In this document: one piece after another, positions 6,612-15,512 of the stretch
Layout of the letters: each line of letters opens with the position of its first letter
How positions within the stretch are numbered: position 1 is the stretch's first letter
Assembly (NCBI GenBank): GCA_964615795.1
Contig: CAZTQR010000056.1
Location: 1-21,324 of the forward strand
Source of the DNA: JADJAH01 sp964615795
GTDB taxonomy: Bacteria > Bacteroidota > Ignavibacteria > Tepidaquicellales > Tepidaquicellaceae
DNA: 21,324 nt
Direction: 5' to 3'
Translations under genes and position numbers: made by a program
The notes under the pieces: generated by a model
Told to the model about the DNA's origin: nothing
The model's database searches: none
What the model saw: the letters and a program-made list of their open reading frames with translations, nothing else

Positions 6612-7916
6612 ATGAAGGTAAAGAAAGACAAGATCAAACTGATAACCCTTGGATGCTCCAAGAACCTTGTTGATTCGGAGTTCATTCTCGCTCAGCTGAA
6701 GTCAAATGACATAGAGATCGTTGACGACGAAGAATCCGCGGAGAATGTGATAATCAACACCTGCGGGTTCATTCAGGAGGCGAAACAGGAGTCAATTGAC
6801 ACTATTTTGCGGGCCGTGAAACGGAAAGAGGCCGGTAAGCTGAAAGGTGTGTTTGTGGCGGGATGTTTGTCGGACAGGTATAAGACAGACCTTGAGACCG
6901 AGATCCCCGAAGTTGACAAATATTTCGGCGCAACCGACAAGCCGCAAACGGTGATCGGAATTCTCAACGAGCTTGGAGTTGACTTCAGAAAAGAACTTCT
7001 CGGCGAGAGGGAAACTACAACTCCGGGACATTATGCTTATCTCAAGATCAGCGAAGGGTGCGATAATCCTTGCTCGTTCTGCGCAATCCCGATAATGAGG
7101 GGCGGCCACAGGTCAAAGCCGCTTCAGGAAATTGTAACAGAAACGCAGAAACTTGCGTCTAAGGGTGTAAAGGAGATCATTGTGATCGGCCAGGATACTA
7201 CTTACTGGGGATTCGACACTGACAAGAGAAGAAGGATCTCCGAAGTGCTGAATGAAATTTCAAAGGTCAGCGGCATAGAATGGATAAGACTTATGTATGC
7301 GTATCCGTCAAGATTCCCCGAAGACCTGATTGAGACGATCGCCGGCAATGATAAGATCTGCAAGTACATTGACATTCCCGTTCAGCATGTCTCAGACAAT
7401 GTGCTGAAGTCAATGAGAAGGGGCATAACCAAGAGCAGTCTTGCCGGACTGCTGACGCGGCTCCGGGACTCGGTGCCGGGAATCGCTATTAGGACGACGC
7501 TCATTGTAGGATATCCCGATGAAACCGAAAAAGATTTTGACGAGTTAGCGCAGTTCGTAAAAGATTTCAGATTTGACAGGCTCGGAGTTTTCCGGTACTC
7601 GCATGAAGAAGGGACTTATGCGGCATCATTGCCGGACAGGATATCCGAAAGAGAAAAGTCAGACAGGCAGAAAGAGATACTTGAGATTCAAAAGCAGATC
7701 TCGCTGGAAAGAAACAACGCCATGATAGGCAAGACGGTCACCGCGATCATTGACAGGAAACAAAACGGGCAGTATGCGGGAAGAAGTTACAAAGACGCCC
7801 CTGAAATAGACCAGGAGATTCTCATATCAGGAAATGGCCTCAGGGTTGGTGAGTTCTGCGAAGTCAATATTCACGATGCTGAGGAATTTGATCTTTTCGG
7901 TTCTGCTCAAAATTGA
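6612..7916 (+). CDS. rimO: Ribosomal protein S12 methylthiotransferase RimO
   Basis: RimO is a radical-SAM enzyme that adds a methylthio group to an aspartate of ribosomal protein S12. The 434-residue protein has the N-terminal UPF0004 domain with three auxiliary-cluster cysteines: Cys15 (LGCSKN), Cys51 (NTCGF) and Cys85 (AGCLSD). The radical-SAM motif CDNPCSFC supplies Cys150, Cys154 and Cys157. IGQDTTYWG and the PVQH segment are typical, and a TRAM domain occupies about 367-434. LGCSKNLVDSE and QDTTYWG favour RimO over the tRNA enzyme MiaB. The ATG at 6612 is preceded by GGAGGG with about 11 bases of spacing. The GWxTD gene follows after 31 bases on the same strand, likely in one operon. 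Confidence 0.95.
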   Translation: MKVKKDKIKLITLGCSKNLVDSEFILAQLKSNDIEIVDDEESAENVIINTCGFIQEAKQESIDTILRAVKRKEAGKLKGVFVAGCLSDRYKTDLETEIPEVDKYFGATDKPQTVIGILNELGVDFRKELLGERETTTPGHYAYLKISEGCDNPCSFCAIPIMRGGHRSKPLQEIVTETQKLASKGVKEIIVIGQDTTYWGFDTDKRRRISEVLNEISKVSGIEWIRLMYAYPSRFPEDLIETIAGNDKICKYIDIPVQHVSDNVLKSMRRGITKSSLAGLLTRLRDSVPGIAIRTTLIVGYPDETEKDFDELAQFVKDFRFDRLGVFRYSHEEGTYAASLPDRISEREKSDRQKEILEIQKQISLERNNAMIGKTVTAIIDRKQNGQYAGRSYKDAPEIDQEILISGNGLRVGEFCEVNIHDAEEFDLFGSAQN

Positions 7917-7947
7917 AATCAGGAATTACAACACAAAAGCAGGTGAA

Positions 7948-9267
7948 ATGAATAATTTTACATTCAGAGAAAGATTGCTGAGGTTGTCTGCACTTGTCAT
8001 TTACGTCCTTTCGTTCATGATTTTGAGCGCCGGGGAATCCTATTCACAGCTCGAGGAAAAGACAATCAGAAGCGAGTCAAGGCAGTTGTTCTATCTTGAC
8101 CCGATGGTCTTTTTCAGCAAAGAAAAATCAAAAGCCCGCCTGGACGTGTACGTGGAGATACCAATGGAGAATCTGCAGTTCAAAAAGAATCCGGCAACTA
8201 AGCAATATGATGCGGATATTCTCTACTCGGTCGTCATCAAGAACTTTGCGGGCGAGATCGTTGAAAATGAGACGGTAACCGATTTTGTCTCGACCAACAA
8301 GGAAGAGCAAAAGAACCTTGAGGGATCATCCAAATTCCTTGTCAGAGAGTTCTATCTTAACCCGGGTAATTATGACCTTAACGTGACGCTCAGCGATAAG
8401 AACACCAAGAAGGAGCTCTCTCTAAAGGACAAGGTTCAGGTGCCTGATTTTGCCAACGAAAAGATTTCCTTCAGCAACTTAATGCTGATAAGCAACATAT
8501 CTTCTGAAGACGGGAAGAAGATCATCACACCGCTTGTTAACGGTAATGTTGACAATCTGAAGGAGTTCTATGTCTTCTTCGAAGTATATAATTCCCAGGA
8601 TGAAAGCACAGTTGAAAGCTACTCGTATGCAGTGGTTGACAACAAGGAGAATGTTGTTGAAAGGGGTAACCTGACATACACGCTCAATCCCGGAATCAAC
8701 AAATGCTTTGAAAAGATCAAGTCGACCAATCTTGTTTACGGAGACTATGTGCTTGACCTTAAGAGCAACGCCTCGGGGAAACTGATAGCCGAAAAGAAAT
8801 TCAGCAACAAAATGTCCGGCTTCCCCACAAACGCCAAAGACCTTCAGCTGATGATAGATCAGCTTGTATATATTGCAACCGACGATCAGCTGAGCAAGAT
8901 AGACAATGCAAGGACGACCGAGGACAAGCAGAAGAAATTCATTGAGTTCTGGAAAAGCAAGGACCCTTCACCGAACACTTCGAAGAATGAACTGATGATC
9001 GAGTATTACAGAAGAATTCAGACTGCAAACGACAGATACTCGCATTTCATTGACGGATGGAAGACCGACATGGGAATGGTGTATGTGATATTCGGAGAAC
9101 CTGACAATATCGAGAGATATCCTTTTCAGGAAAATACAAAGCCGTTCGAAGTTTGGTACTATTATAACGAGAACAAGGAATTTGTATTTGTTGATGAATC
9201 AGGGTTTGGTGATTACCGCCTTACAACTCCCATTTGGGATGTTGACAGGCACAGGATAAGGAATTAG
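7948..9267 (+). CDS. Secreted GWxTD domain-containing protein
   Basis: The 439-residue protein starts at the ATG at 7948, preceded by AGGTGA. A longer in-frame version from 7834 overlaps rimO and lacks a proper signal sequence, so it is rejected. Residues 1-34 look like a Sec signal peptide (RERLLRLSALVIYVLSFMIL core, then small residues). The body is rich in beta-strand patterns, and the C-terminal domain contains the defining GWKTD (370-374) followed by MGMVYVIFGEPD and EVWYYYNENKEFVFVDESGFG. GWxTD proteins are found in Bacteroidota, Ignavibacteria, Acidobacteria and relatives; their role is unknown. It probably resides in the periplasm or cell envelope. Its stop TAG overlaps the stop of the convergent DUF58 gene. 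Confidence 0.88.
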   Translation: MNNFTFRERLLRLSALVIYVLSFMILSAGESYSQLEEKTIRSESRQLFYLDPMVFFSKEKSKARLDVYVEIPMENLQFKKNPATKQYDADILYSVVIKNFAGEIVENETVTDFVSTNKEEQKNLEGSSKFLVREFYLNPGNYDLNVTLSDKNTKKELSLKDKVQVPDFANEKISFSNLMLISNISSEDGKKIITPLVNGNVDNLKEFYVFFEVYNSQDESTVESYSYAVVDNKENVVERGNLTYTLNPGINKCFEKIKSTNLVYGDYVLDLKSNASGKLIAEKKFSNKMSGFPTNAKDLQLMIDQLVYIATDDQLSKIDNARTTEDKQKKFIEFWKSKDPSPNTSKNELMIEYYRRIQTANDRYSHFIDGWKTDMGMVYVIFGEPDNIERYPFQENTKPFEVWYYYNENKEFVFVDESGFGDYRLTTPIWDVDRHRIRN

Positions 9268-10256
9268 ATGAGCTTCTTTCTCTTGGTCAGGTAATTTGTC
9301 AGAGCAGTTTCGTAACCGGTGTCAGTTGAAAGCAGGACATAATCTATCCTGTTTCTCAGGCACTCATTTCTGTAATTCTCCACAAATTCCTTCATAGCTT
9401 CCTGGTAAGCTTTCTGCACTGCAAAAGGCTGAGAATACATCTCCTCGCTTGTTTCCATATCCTTGAGGGTGACGGGATTGCCCCTCAGGAATGTCAGTTC
9501 AAGCGGATCAAGGATCTGAAAAAGTATCACTTCGTGATTTTCATACCTGAAATGCTTCAGTGCGTTAAGCACTTCTTTCTGCTCGTCAAACAGATCGCTG
9601 AAAATTATGACAAGGCCTCTCTTCTTGATCCTGTTGGCAATGACATTCAGGCATTCGGCTGTGCCCGTCTCATTTCTCGGTTCGATGTTTGAGAGCTCTC
9701 TGAGTATCTGCCGGAGATTTGCTTTTGTGGAGCTCGGATTGAGGAAAGACCTGACCTGCGTGTCATACGTGGTAAGCGATACAGCATCTCTCTGAAGTGT
9801 CATAAGATATGCAAGCGAAGCGGCGAGATAAGATGCGTATTCGAGTTTTGTAAGTTCAGGAGATGAAGCGGCGCTTTGCGTCTGATTCCTTCTGAAGAAT
9901 TTCCCGAGCCCGCTCTGATATTCGCTGACGGATGACTTGAATGCCATAGACCTGCTGATGTCAAGTATGAGGTATGACTTCAGATTAGTCTCCTGCTCGA
10001 ATCTCTTCACATACAACCTGCCCGTTTTGCCGAGCACTTTCCAATCGAGGTATTTGAGGTCATCACCGGGCATATACTGCCGGTGTTCGGCAAACTCCAC
10101 GGAGAATCCGTGGTAAGGTGATTTGTGCAGGCCGGCAATGTATCCTTCAACAACGGAACGTGCACGAAGCTCCATGTTTGAGAGCTTGGCAATGACCGAA
10201 GGATTCAGAAATTTTCTGTAATCCTCCGCCTGATCTCTTTTTACCGGCCTTTCCAA
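9264..10256 (-). CDS. DUF58 domain protein with von Willebrand A-like fold
   Basis: The 330-residue protein has the DUF58 signature HRQYMPGDDLKYLDWKV (58-74) and a VWA-like part beginning YLILDISRSMAF (95-106). The latter keeps a metal-site pattern DxSxS (Asp99, Ser101, Ser103). A second strand, GLVIIFSDLFDEQ (214-226), follows. Such proteins usually sit beside a MoxR AAA+ ATPase and Bat proteins in envelope-stress or metal/cofactor-loading systems; no MoxR is in this window. No transmembrane segment is visible, so it is likely cytoplasmic. The start is TTG at 10256, the only start in frame before the conserved NPSVIAKLSNMELRARSVVEG region, without Shine-Dalgarno motif. It lies 23 bases behind the TPR lipoprotein gene and is likely co-transcribed with it. 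Confidence 0.88.
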   Translation of the reverse strand: MERPVKRDQAEDYRKFLNPSVIAKLSNMELRARSVVEGYIAGLHKSPYHGFSVEFAEHRQYMPGDDLKYLDWKVLGKTGRLYVKRFEQETNLKSYLILDISRSMAFKSSVSEYQSGLGKFFRRNQTQSAASSPELTKLEYASYLAASLAYLMTLQRDAVSLTTYDTQVRSFLNPSSTKANLRQILRELSNIEPRNETGTAECLNVIANRIKKRGLVIIFSDLFDEQKEVLNALKHFRYENHEVILFQILDPLELTFLRGNPVTLKDMETSEEMYSQPFAVQKAYQEAMKEFVENYRNECLRNRIDYVLLSTDTGYETALTNYLTKRKKLI

Positions 10257-10279
10257 ATTATGCTGAGGTTCGGACTGAG

Positions 10280-10993
10280 CTATTTCTTTGCGGGATCTCC
10301 CATCGGGGCTTCGCCGGGCTTCTGAACAGACTTGTTTCCGTCAGGTGACTTTTTAACCGGCTGTTCCGATGAACCTGTGTTGCTCTCTTCCTTCTTCTTT
10401 AACTCTTCGGTGTTTGTACTGCCGGAAGGGCCGTCCTTGATATCCAGATCAACCGGAGTCTTTGCAGAATCACCCATCTTATTGATCTTTTCCTGAATCA
10501 TGTCTTCGATCGTCTTCCCGGATTCAAGCACTTCAAGCATGGTTCTTGCCGATTCGCTCATCTTGTCATTCGGATCTGTGTCTGTCGGATATTTGGCGAG
10601 GAATGCCTTGTAAGATGCTTTGGCGTTCTCCTTATCCTTCAGAGTCTCATCATAAATGAAAGCTACCATGAACATTGCCTGCTTGGCATCTTTGGTATCG
10701 GGAAAAGCCGCCGCCATTTCCTTGTACGTGTTTATGGCACCCTGATGGTCTTTGAGATTCTCGATCTGAATTCCTGCTATCTGGTTATAGGCAAAGATCG
10801 CCTGATTTGACTTGGGATAGTTCTTGAGAAACTCGCGGTAGATCGTGATCGTCTCGTCGTATTTCTTTTCGTCATACTTTGCTTTTGCATCGGTGATGTA
10901 CTGATCTTCCGTTTTCTTTGAGGGCTGACTGCATGAAGCAAACAGGAGAACTATTGCAAGAAAAGGAAGGAATTTCAATTTTGTTAACAGCAT
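10280..10993 (-). CDS. Tetratricopeptide-repeat lipoprotein
   Basis: The 237-residue protein begins with a lipoprotein signal peptide (KLKFLPFLAIVLLFAS followed by Cys21), so it should be lipid-anchored in the envelope. Three TPR-like units follow: about 31-64 (AKYDEKKYDETITIYREFLK), 66-101 (NQIAGIQIENLKDHQGAINT) and 103-140 (YDETLKDKENAKASYKAFLA). They are of the YbgF/BamD sort. The C-terminal 65 residues are low-complexity, rich in Lys, Pro, Ser, Gly and Glu, and probably disordered. The ATG at 10993 is well placed before the hydrophobic core. Function is not assignable beyond protein-protein interaction at the envelope; its pairing with DUF58 resembles TPR/DUF58 partners in Bat-type loci (inference). 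Confidence 0.85.
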   Translation of the reverse strand: MLLTKLKFLPFLAIVLLFASCSQPSKKTEDQYITDAKAKYDEKKYDETITIYREFLKNYPKSNQAIFAYNQIAGIQIENLKDHQGAINTYKEMAAAFPDTKDAKQAMFMVAFIYDETLKDKENAKASYKAFLAKYPTDTDPNDKMSESARTMLEVLESGKTIEDMIQEKINKMGDSAKTPVDLDIKDGPSGSTNTEELKKKEESNTGSSEQPVKKSPDGNKSVQKPGEAPMGDPAKK

Positions 10994-11050
10994 GTTATAT
11001 TGATTTGAGTTCTTTGAATTCAGATTTGGTGAACAATTTAAGGAAAACCT

Positions 11051-12451
11051 ATGAAAATGTTAATGTCAAAACTCAATTTAAACGAGTCTTTCATCTCAAG
11101 GATCTGGGAAAAGCCTCAGAATTATACAGGACTGAAGACTACCGAAGGCCATTTGGTCGAAGTGACCGACTACGGCAGGAGAAATTATGATTCCGGACCC
11201 GATTATCTTGATGCCGTTATATCCATAAGCGGCAGAACCTACGGAGGTTCAATAGAGATCCACAGAGATGCCTCAGACTGGAACAGGCATTCCCACGAAA
11301 ACGACCCGAACTATGCCGGCGTAATTCTCCATGTTGCAATGTTCAATGAAGACCCGGATGAGAACCCGGCCGCTTCCTCAGGGGACCGAAGAATACCCAC
11401 CGTCATCTTATCTCAGTTTCTCACAAGATCGCTTAAGGATATCTGGAAGGAGCTTATCTTTGAAGATACATCTCCCTCTTCCATACTTTGCTATCCGAAA
11501 TCTCTCAAGGCAGATCAGGATGTAAAAAAGAGAATGATCTTTGCGCAGGGAATGGAAAGGGTAAGTGCAAAGCATGCAAAGATCCATCAGCGGGCGGAGG
11601 CGCTGACAGACGCAGGCAAAGCAAATTTCGCCTATGAGCAAACGGCATTTGAATACATTTGCGAAGCACTCGGATACTCGAAGAATAAGAAACCATTTGT
11701 CAGACTCTCAAGGAACATTGACTTTGAGACGATGAAGGTCATGAAACCGGGTTTGAACGAATGCGATGCAATAGTCTTCGGTATGGCGGGAATGCTGTCA
11801 GCGGAAAACCGGAATGATGAATACTCAAAAGCTTTGTACTCATTATGGTGTGATGTCAGAAGCAATCTGAGGCTTCCTCAGCTCGAAGCATCGGACTGGA
11901 ACTTCTTCAGGCTCAGGCCGCCGAACTTTCCCACACTGAGGCTGGCATACGCATCCGGACTGCTTCACTTCATTCTGCACAATGATCTTTGCGGAATTAT
12001 GAGGGACGTTTTTCCCGGTTCGGAAAATCCACTGAAGAGACTGAAGAAGCTCTTCAAAGAAATTGAAGTATCGGATTACTGGAAACAGCATTATCATTTC
12101 GGAAGAAAGAAGATTGTCCCCGGGAATATACTCGGGGATCAGAGAATATCGGAGATCATCGTTAATGTGATGATTCCGTTTGCGCTTGCTTTGTGCAGGG
12201 ATGAAGACAACTCCGAAGAGATCATTGGAAGGATCTATCTGGATGTTCCCGCATCTTCTTCCAAAAGCAGTACGGTAAAGTGGCTTGAACAGCAGACAGG
12301 TTACAGTGCAATTACGGCTAATGAGGAACAGGGGCTATTGAGTCTTTACGAGAACTTCTGTTCAAAGGGAAGATGCATGTCGTGCAGAATCGGAAAGCAT
12401 GTTTTCGAAGAAGCGGCCGCTGAAGAACCTTACAAAATAATACTTTACTGA
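11051..12451 (+). CDS. DUF2851 family protein
   Basis: The 466-residue protein matches the DUF2851 family, widespread in Bacteroidota and relatives and of unknown function. The N-terminal third carries GGSIEIHRDASDW, then RHSHENDPNYAGVILHVAMF, with conserved Glu, His and Asp residues that look like a metal or catalytic site. The C-terminus has a cysteine cluster, NFCSKGRCMSCRIGKH, with Cys437, Cys442 and Cys445, a possible zinc or iron-sulfur site. No signal peptide or membrane segment is visible, so it is probably cytoplasmic. The ATG at 11051 is supported by AAGGAAA six to ten bases upstream; ATGs at 11057 and 11063 are also in frame. It diverges from the TPR lipoprotein gene across 57 bases, where both promoters would have to lie, and its end is 4 bases from the convergent barrel gene. 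Confidence 0.88.
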   Translation: MKMLMSKLNLNESFISRIWEKPQNYTGLKTTEGHLVEVTDYGRRNYDSGPDYLDAVISISGRTYGGSIEIHRDASDWNRHSHENDPNYAGVILHVAMFNEDPDENPAASSGDRRIPTVILSQFLTRSLKDIWKELIFEDTSPSSILCYPKSLKADQDVKKRMIFAQGMERVSAKHAKIHQRAEALTDAGKANFAYEQTAFEYICEALGYSKNKKPFVRLSRNIDFETMKVMKPGLNECDAIVFGMAGMLSAENRNDEYSKALYSLWCDVRSNLRLPQLEASDWNFFRLRPPNFPTLRLAYASGLLHFILHNDLCGIMRDVFPGSENPLKRLKKLFKEIEVSDYWKQHYHFGRKKIVPGNILGDQRISEIIVNVMIPFALALCRDEDNSEEIIGRIYLDVPASSSKSSTVKWLEQQTGYSAITANEEQGLLSLYENFCSKGRCMSCRIGKHVFEEAAAEEPYKIILY

Positions 12452-12455
12452 ACAA

Positions 12456-14288
12456 TCAGAATTCGTTTATGAGGCCGAAGCTGATTACTCCGTCAAGAAG
12501 AGAACTTTCCTTGTTAAGTGCATAGCCGACGCTGACAAGTCCCAGGCCTGTCTCAAGCCGGAGCCCAAGGCCGTATCCGTATATGAATCCTTCCTGCCTG
12601 GGAATGTTGTTTGGGATGTCCTCGGGCCGGTAATAGTATCCGCCGTCAAAGAAGCCGAACAGAAAGCCGCGGCTGGATATTGAGTATCTGAGCTCAAATG
12701 TTCCGGCTGCCAGTCCGCCGGCAAGGATCTGCGCCACTCTGTAGCCCCGCACAAACTTGTTGCCGCCGATCCTGAAAAGATCTGATTCTTCAACTTTGTC
12801 TGAAACGATCTCACCGCCGTTAAGCGAAGTAAGAAGAGACTGTCTTTTGAAAAAGGATGTGAACACGTCAAGATTGATGAAATACCTTTGGATCGTGTAA
12901 TCGGGCGGATATCCCTGAGAAGCAAGCGCGCTGAAGTTGAAAACATTCCTCTGGCCAATGGAGTAAACAGTGCGGTAGAGAATTCCCGACATAGGTATGT
13001 AGATATTGTCCCTTGTGTCATACTTGATCTCCACTCCGCTCGTGAGAGTCCTTGAATCTGCGATGACAAAGTTCGACAGCTGAGACTCCGAAGGAATTAC
13101 CCTTTCATAATTGCCGATCGCTGAAACTGTGATGTCATCGCTGAAGAGAAGGTCTATCTTCAGGTCAATGTTTCTTTTAGTGTAGGATGTATCCTGAATC
13201 CTCTGCAAGAATCCGAAATTAAGATAAAGAGGAAGATCAAACGGATACGGCTCAAGATACTTGAACTCAAGTTCCTGAGTTGCTTTTCGTTCCTGCAGAA
13301 ATCTTGCTTCAAGCTTTCTGCCGGTGCCGAACAGGTTTCTGAACGATACAAAAGCAACGCCCGTAAGATATCCTCCTTCCGTTGCTGTGGGGGGTGAATA
13401 ACCGATAATTCCGTCAAACGTGTTGGTGTTCCCTTCGCGCACATCTATAAGCAAACCCGTTTCGCCTGTGTTCCTAATGTTGAAGATCTTCGGTTCTGCC
13501 ACATATTCGAAGATGTTCAGCCTCTCAAGTCTTTCCTTCATGCCGGACATTGATTCTGAGGTCACCGATCCGTCCTTTTCCAGCTTGAGCTCGCGAAGGA
13601 TCACGTCATCATTTGTTGTTTCATTTCCCGTGATCCTGACTTCCTTGATGCTGATCTTTGAATTTTCCTGAACATCCAGCTCAAGCTTCAGCTTCTGCCT
13701 GCCTGTTTCCTCATACATTTCCACATTGCCTATCTTTATCCTCACAAACGGAAGCCCTCTTGACTCGTACAGCTTGAGCAGTGAGGCAATGTCAGCTTCC
13801 AGCGCTTTGTCATTCAGTACATCTCCTACTCCGGTTTCCATGGCCGATCTGATCTCGGTATCATTCAACTCACTGTTTCCCTTAATGTCAATCTCACCCA
13901 GCAACACTTCGCTTCCTTCATCCACAACGATCCCGATCTCCACCAAAGTGGAATCTTCATTGAATGTGACACCGGCTGATGAATACTTCATGTTAAGGAA
14001 TCCGTCATTCTTGTACTTGTTCCTGATGTTCAGGAGGTCGGCATTGAACTGATCCTTATTGAACAAAGCGTTCTTCTTTGTGACCATTGAGGAGATCAGC
14101 TCCGAGTATGTGAAGTGCCTGTTCCCGCTGATGTCAATGTCTTCGACACGCGTGAACTGCCCCGATGCGCGGGCAGGGGCAATTAAACAGAAACATGCGG
14201 CAATATGAAGTGCAAGGAATTTCAGCCCGGGGCGTTTATTGTGCGTTGCCGGAAAGTTCAGAAATTGTTTCAAAAGTTTCACGGGCAA
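12456..14288 (-). CDS. BamA/TamA-like outer membrane protein with three POTRA domains
   Basis: This 610-residue protein belongs to the Omp85 superfamily, which inserts beta-barrel proteins or moves proteins across the outer membrane. After a signal-peptide-like segment (about 20-43), three POTRA domains are visible: about 46-126 (VEDIDISGNRHFT), 128-210 (LGEIDIKGNSELND) and 212-288 (ISIKEVRITGNETTND). The C-terminal half is a D15-type barrel with the lid-lock motif VRGYR (513-517), GYGLGLRLETGLGLVSVGYAL near the end, and a terminal Phe. It is shorter than the main BamA (usually five POTRA), so it is likely a paralogue or TamA-like protein. The start is uncertain: TTG at 14288 or GTG at 14282; no ATG precedes the signal region. 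It lies 63 bases downstream of the glycosyltransferase gene. Confidence 0.9.
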   Translation of the reverse strand: MPVKLLKQFLNFPATHNKRPGLKFLALHIAACFCLIAPARASGQFTRVEDIDISGNRHFTYSELISSMVTKKNALFNKDQFNADLLNIRNKYKNDGFLNMKYSSAGVTFNEDSTLVEIGIVVDEGSEVLLGEIDIKGNSELNDTEIRSAMETGVGDVLNDKALEADIASLLKLYESRGLPFVRIKIGNVEMYEETGRQKLKLELDVQENSKISIKEVRITGNETTNDDVILRELKLEKDGSVTSESMSGMKERLERLNIFEYVAEPKIFNIRNTGETGLLIDVREGNTNTFDGIIGYSPPTATEGGYLTGVAFVSFRNLFGTGRKLEARFLQERKATQELEFKYLEPYPFDLPLYLNFGFLQRIQDTSYTKRNIDLKIDLLFSDDITVSAIGNYERVIPSESQLSNFVIADSRTLTSGVEIKYDTRDNIYIPMSGILYRTVYSIGQRNVFNFSALASQGYPPDYTIQRYFINLDVFTSFFKRQSLLTSLNGGEIVSDKVEESDLFRIGGNKFVRGYRVAQILAGGLAAGTFELRYSISSRGFLFGFFDGGYYYRPEDIPNNIPRQEGFIYGYGLGLRLETGLGLVSVGYALNKESSLLDGVISFGLINEF

Positions 14289-14351
14289 TTTAAGGAATGT
14301 CTGTTCATTCTGATTTGTCCGGATCCCGGCGGTTTGACTGTACAGGAATAT

Positions 14352-15512
14352 TCAGAGTAAGTTCAGCGCCTCTCTGCAAACCTCGCCGTAAGAGATCTCA
14401 TTTATGTCAAGGTCAGATGTAACGGCATATTCCAGCAGAAGCTCTTTATGGTCATGAAGCCTGTTCTTGATCGCCGGCGGATACAAAGTTACGATCTGCG
14501 GAGCAAGTTCTGCGGGATACGGATTGAATCTCCCGAAATGATTTCCGTTGGAGATGCAAATTGCCTTTGCATTAACGGATGCCGCAATATGCACTGCGCA
14601 GGTCTCGTTTGAGATCAGCAGAGACGATCTTGCGATGAGGTTAAAGAGCTGAGGAAGTGATGTCTTACCCGTAAGGTCTTCGATCCCGTTCACGCCCGAC
14701 AGCTCAATGATCTTCCTTGCGCTCTCGCTGTCGCCGCTGCTTCCGCAAATACAGAATTTTATTCTGCTTCTCTCTCTGATCTGCCTGCAGAGATCGGCAA
14801 AATTCCCGGCGCTCCAGATCCGGCTTCTGTAGCCCGCTCCCGGGAACAGTACAATGTATTCGCTTCTGCCTCCGGAATGATCAATATCATATGAAAGTCT
14901 ATCAATGCCTGTAGGAGAGCCCGTAAGCTGTTCCGTAAAGTTCCTGTTGAGGTAAAACTGGAAATGGTCTCGCAATCTCAATTCACCGTTGTGTGAACCG
15001 CTTACTTGTGAATTTGCAGGATCCATTCTTTCAATGATCTTTTCCCTGTAGGACGAGAGTGAAACAGGTGAATTGTCTATGATCTTCCTTACGCCTGAAT
15101 GTCTTTTTAGGAAGTCGGAAGACTTTGTCTTCACATCTCCCGGTTCAAGAAGGACTTCAAAACCCTGCGAATGCAATTCCAGGAGTCTTCCGTAAGTGTA
15201 AGTCCAGTGTGACCGCTTGAGAAACTTCGAAGTGTCTATCCAGATAAATTCGTCCACATAAGCCGAATCAGCAAAGACTGCAATGTCTTTCCACGCAATG
15301 TTTCCGCAAAGCGTGATCTTGAAATCCCTGAATTTTTCCGATTCACGTATAGGCTTGAGAAAGTTCCTGAACAGAACATAATCTCCAATTGAATCAAGCC
15401 TCATTATGAGAAGCTTGCCGCCTGTTGAGAGAAAACTGTTTCTCGAAAGGTATTTCCTTACTATTCCGATGGAAGCATCTCTCAGGAGTACTTTGGAATT
15501 GGTGATAATCAA
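14352..15512 (-). CDS. Glycosyltransferase family 9 (heptosyltransferase-like)
   Basis: The 386-residue protein has the GT-B layout of family 9 (ADP-heptose:LPS heptosyltransferase family). The N-terminal domain contains KLLIMRLDSIGDYVLFRNFL (33-52). The C-terminal domain contains VLFPGAGYRSRIWSAGNFADL (221-241), the CGSSGDSE loop (256-263), then DLTGKTSLPQLFNLIARSSL (279-298) and NETCAVHIAAS. The last replaces the common NDTGPMHLAAA donor-site motif but keeps Asn, Thr and His. The likely role is sugar transfer for lipopolysaccharide or another surface glycan; donor and acceptor are not predictable. The TTG start overlaps the upstream pyruvyl-transferase stop in the four bases TTGA, with a GGGGA tract in front, suggesting coupled translation. 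Confidence 0.88.
   Translation of the reverse strand: MIITNSKVLLRDASIGIVRKYLSRNSFLSTGGKLLIMRLDSIGDYVLFRNFLKPIRESEKFRDFKITLCGNIAWKDIAVFADSAYVDEFIWIDTSKFLKRSHWTYTYGRLLELHSQGFEVLLEPGDVKTKSSDFLKRHSGVRKIIDNSPVSLSSYREKIIERMDPANSQVSGSHNGELRLRDHFQFYLNRNFTEQLTGSPTGIDRLSYDIDHSGGRSEYIVLFPGAGYRSRIWSAGNFADLCRQIRERSRIKFCICGSSGDSESARKIIELSGVNGIEDLTGKTSLPQLFNLIARSSLLISNETCAVHIAASVNAKAICISNGNHFGRFNPYPAELAPQIVTLYPPAIKNRLHDHKELLLEYAVTSDLDINEISYGEVCREALNLL

Noticed and set aside
7834..7947. Upstream extension of the GWxTD protein
   Set aside because: It would overlap rimO by about 80 bases and bury the signal peptide; the ATG at 7948 has a ribosome-binding site.
12485..13069. A 194-codon minus-strand frame inside the barrel gene
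   Set aside because: It is the same DNA as the strongly supported Omp85 protein read in another frame, with low-quality Ser/Arg/Thr-rich translation.
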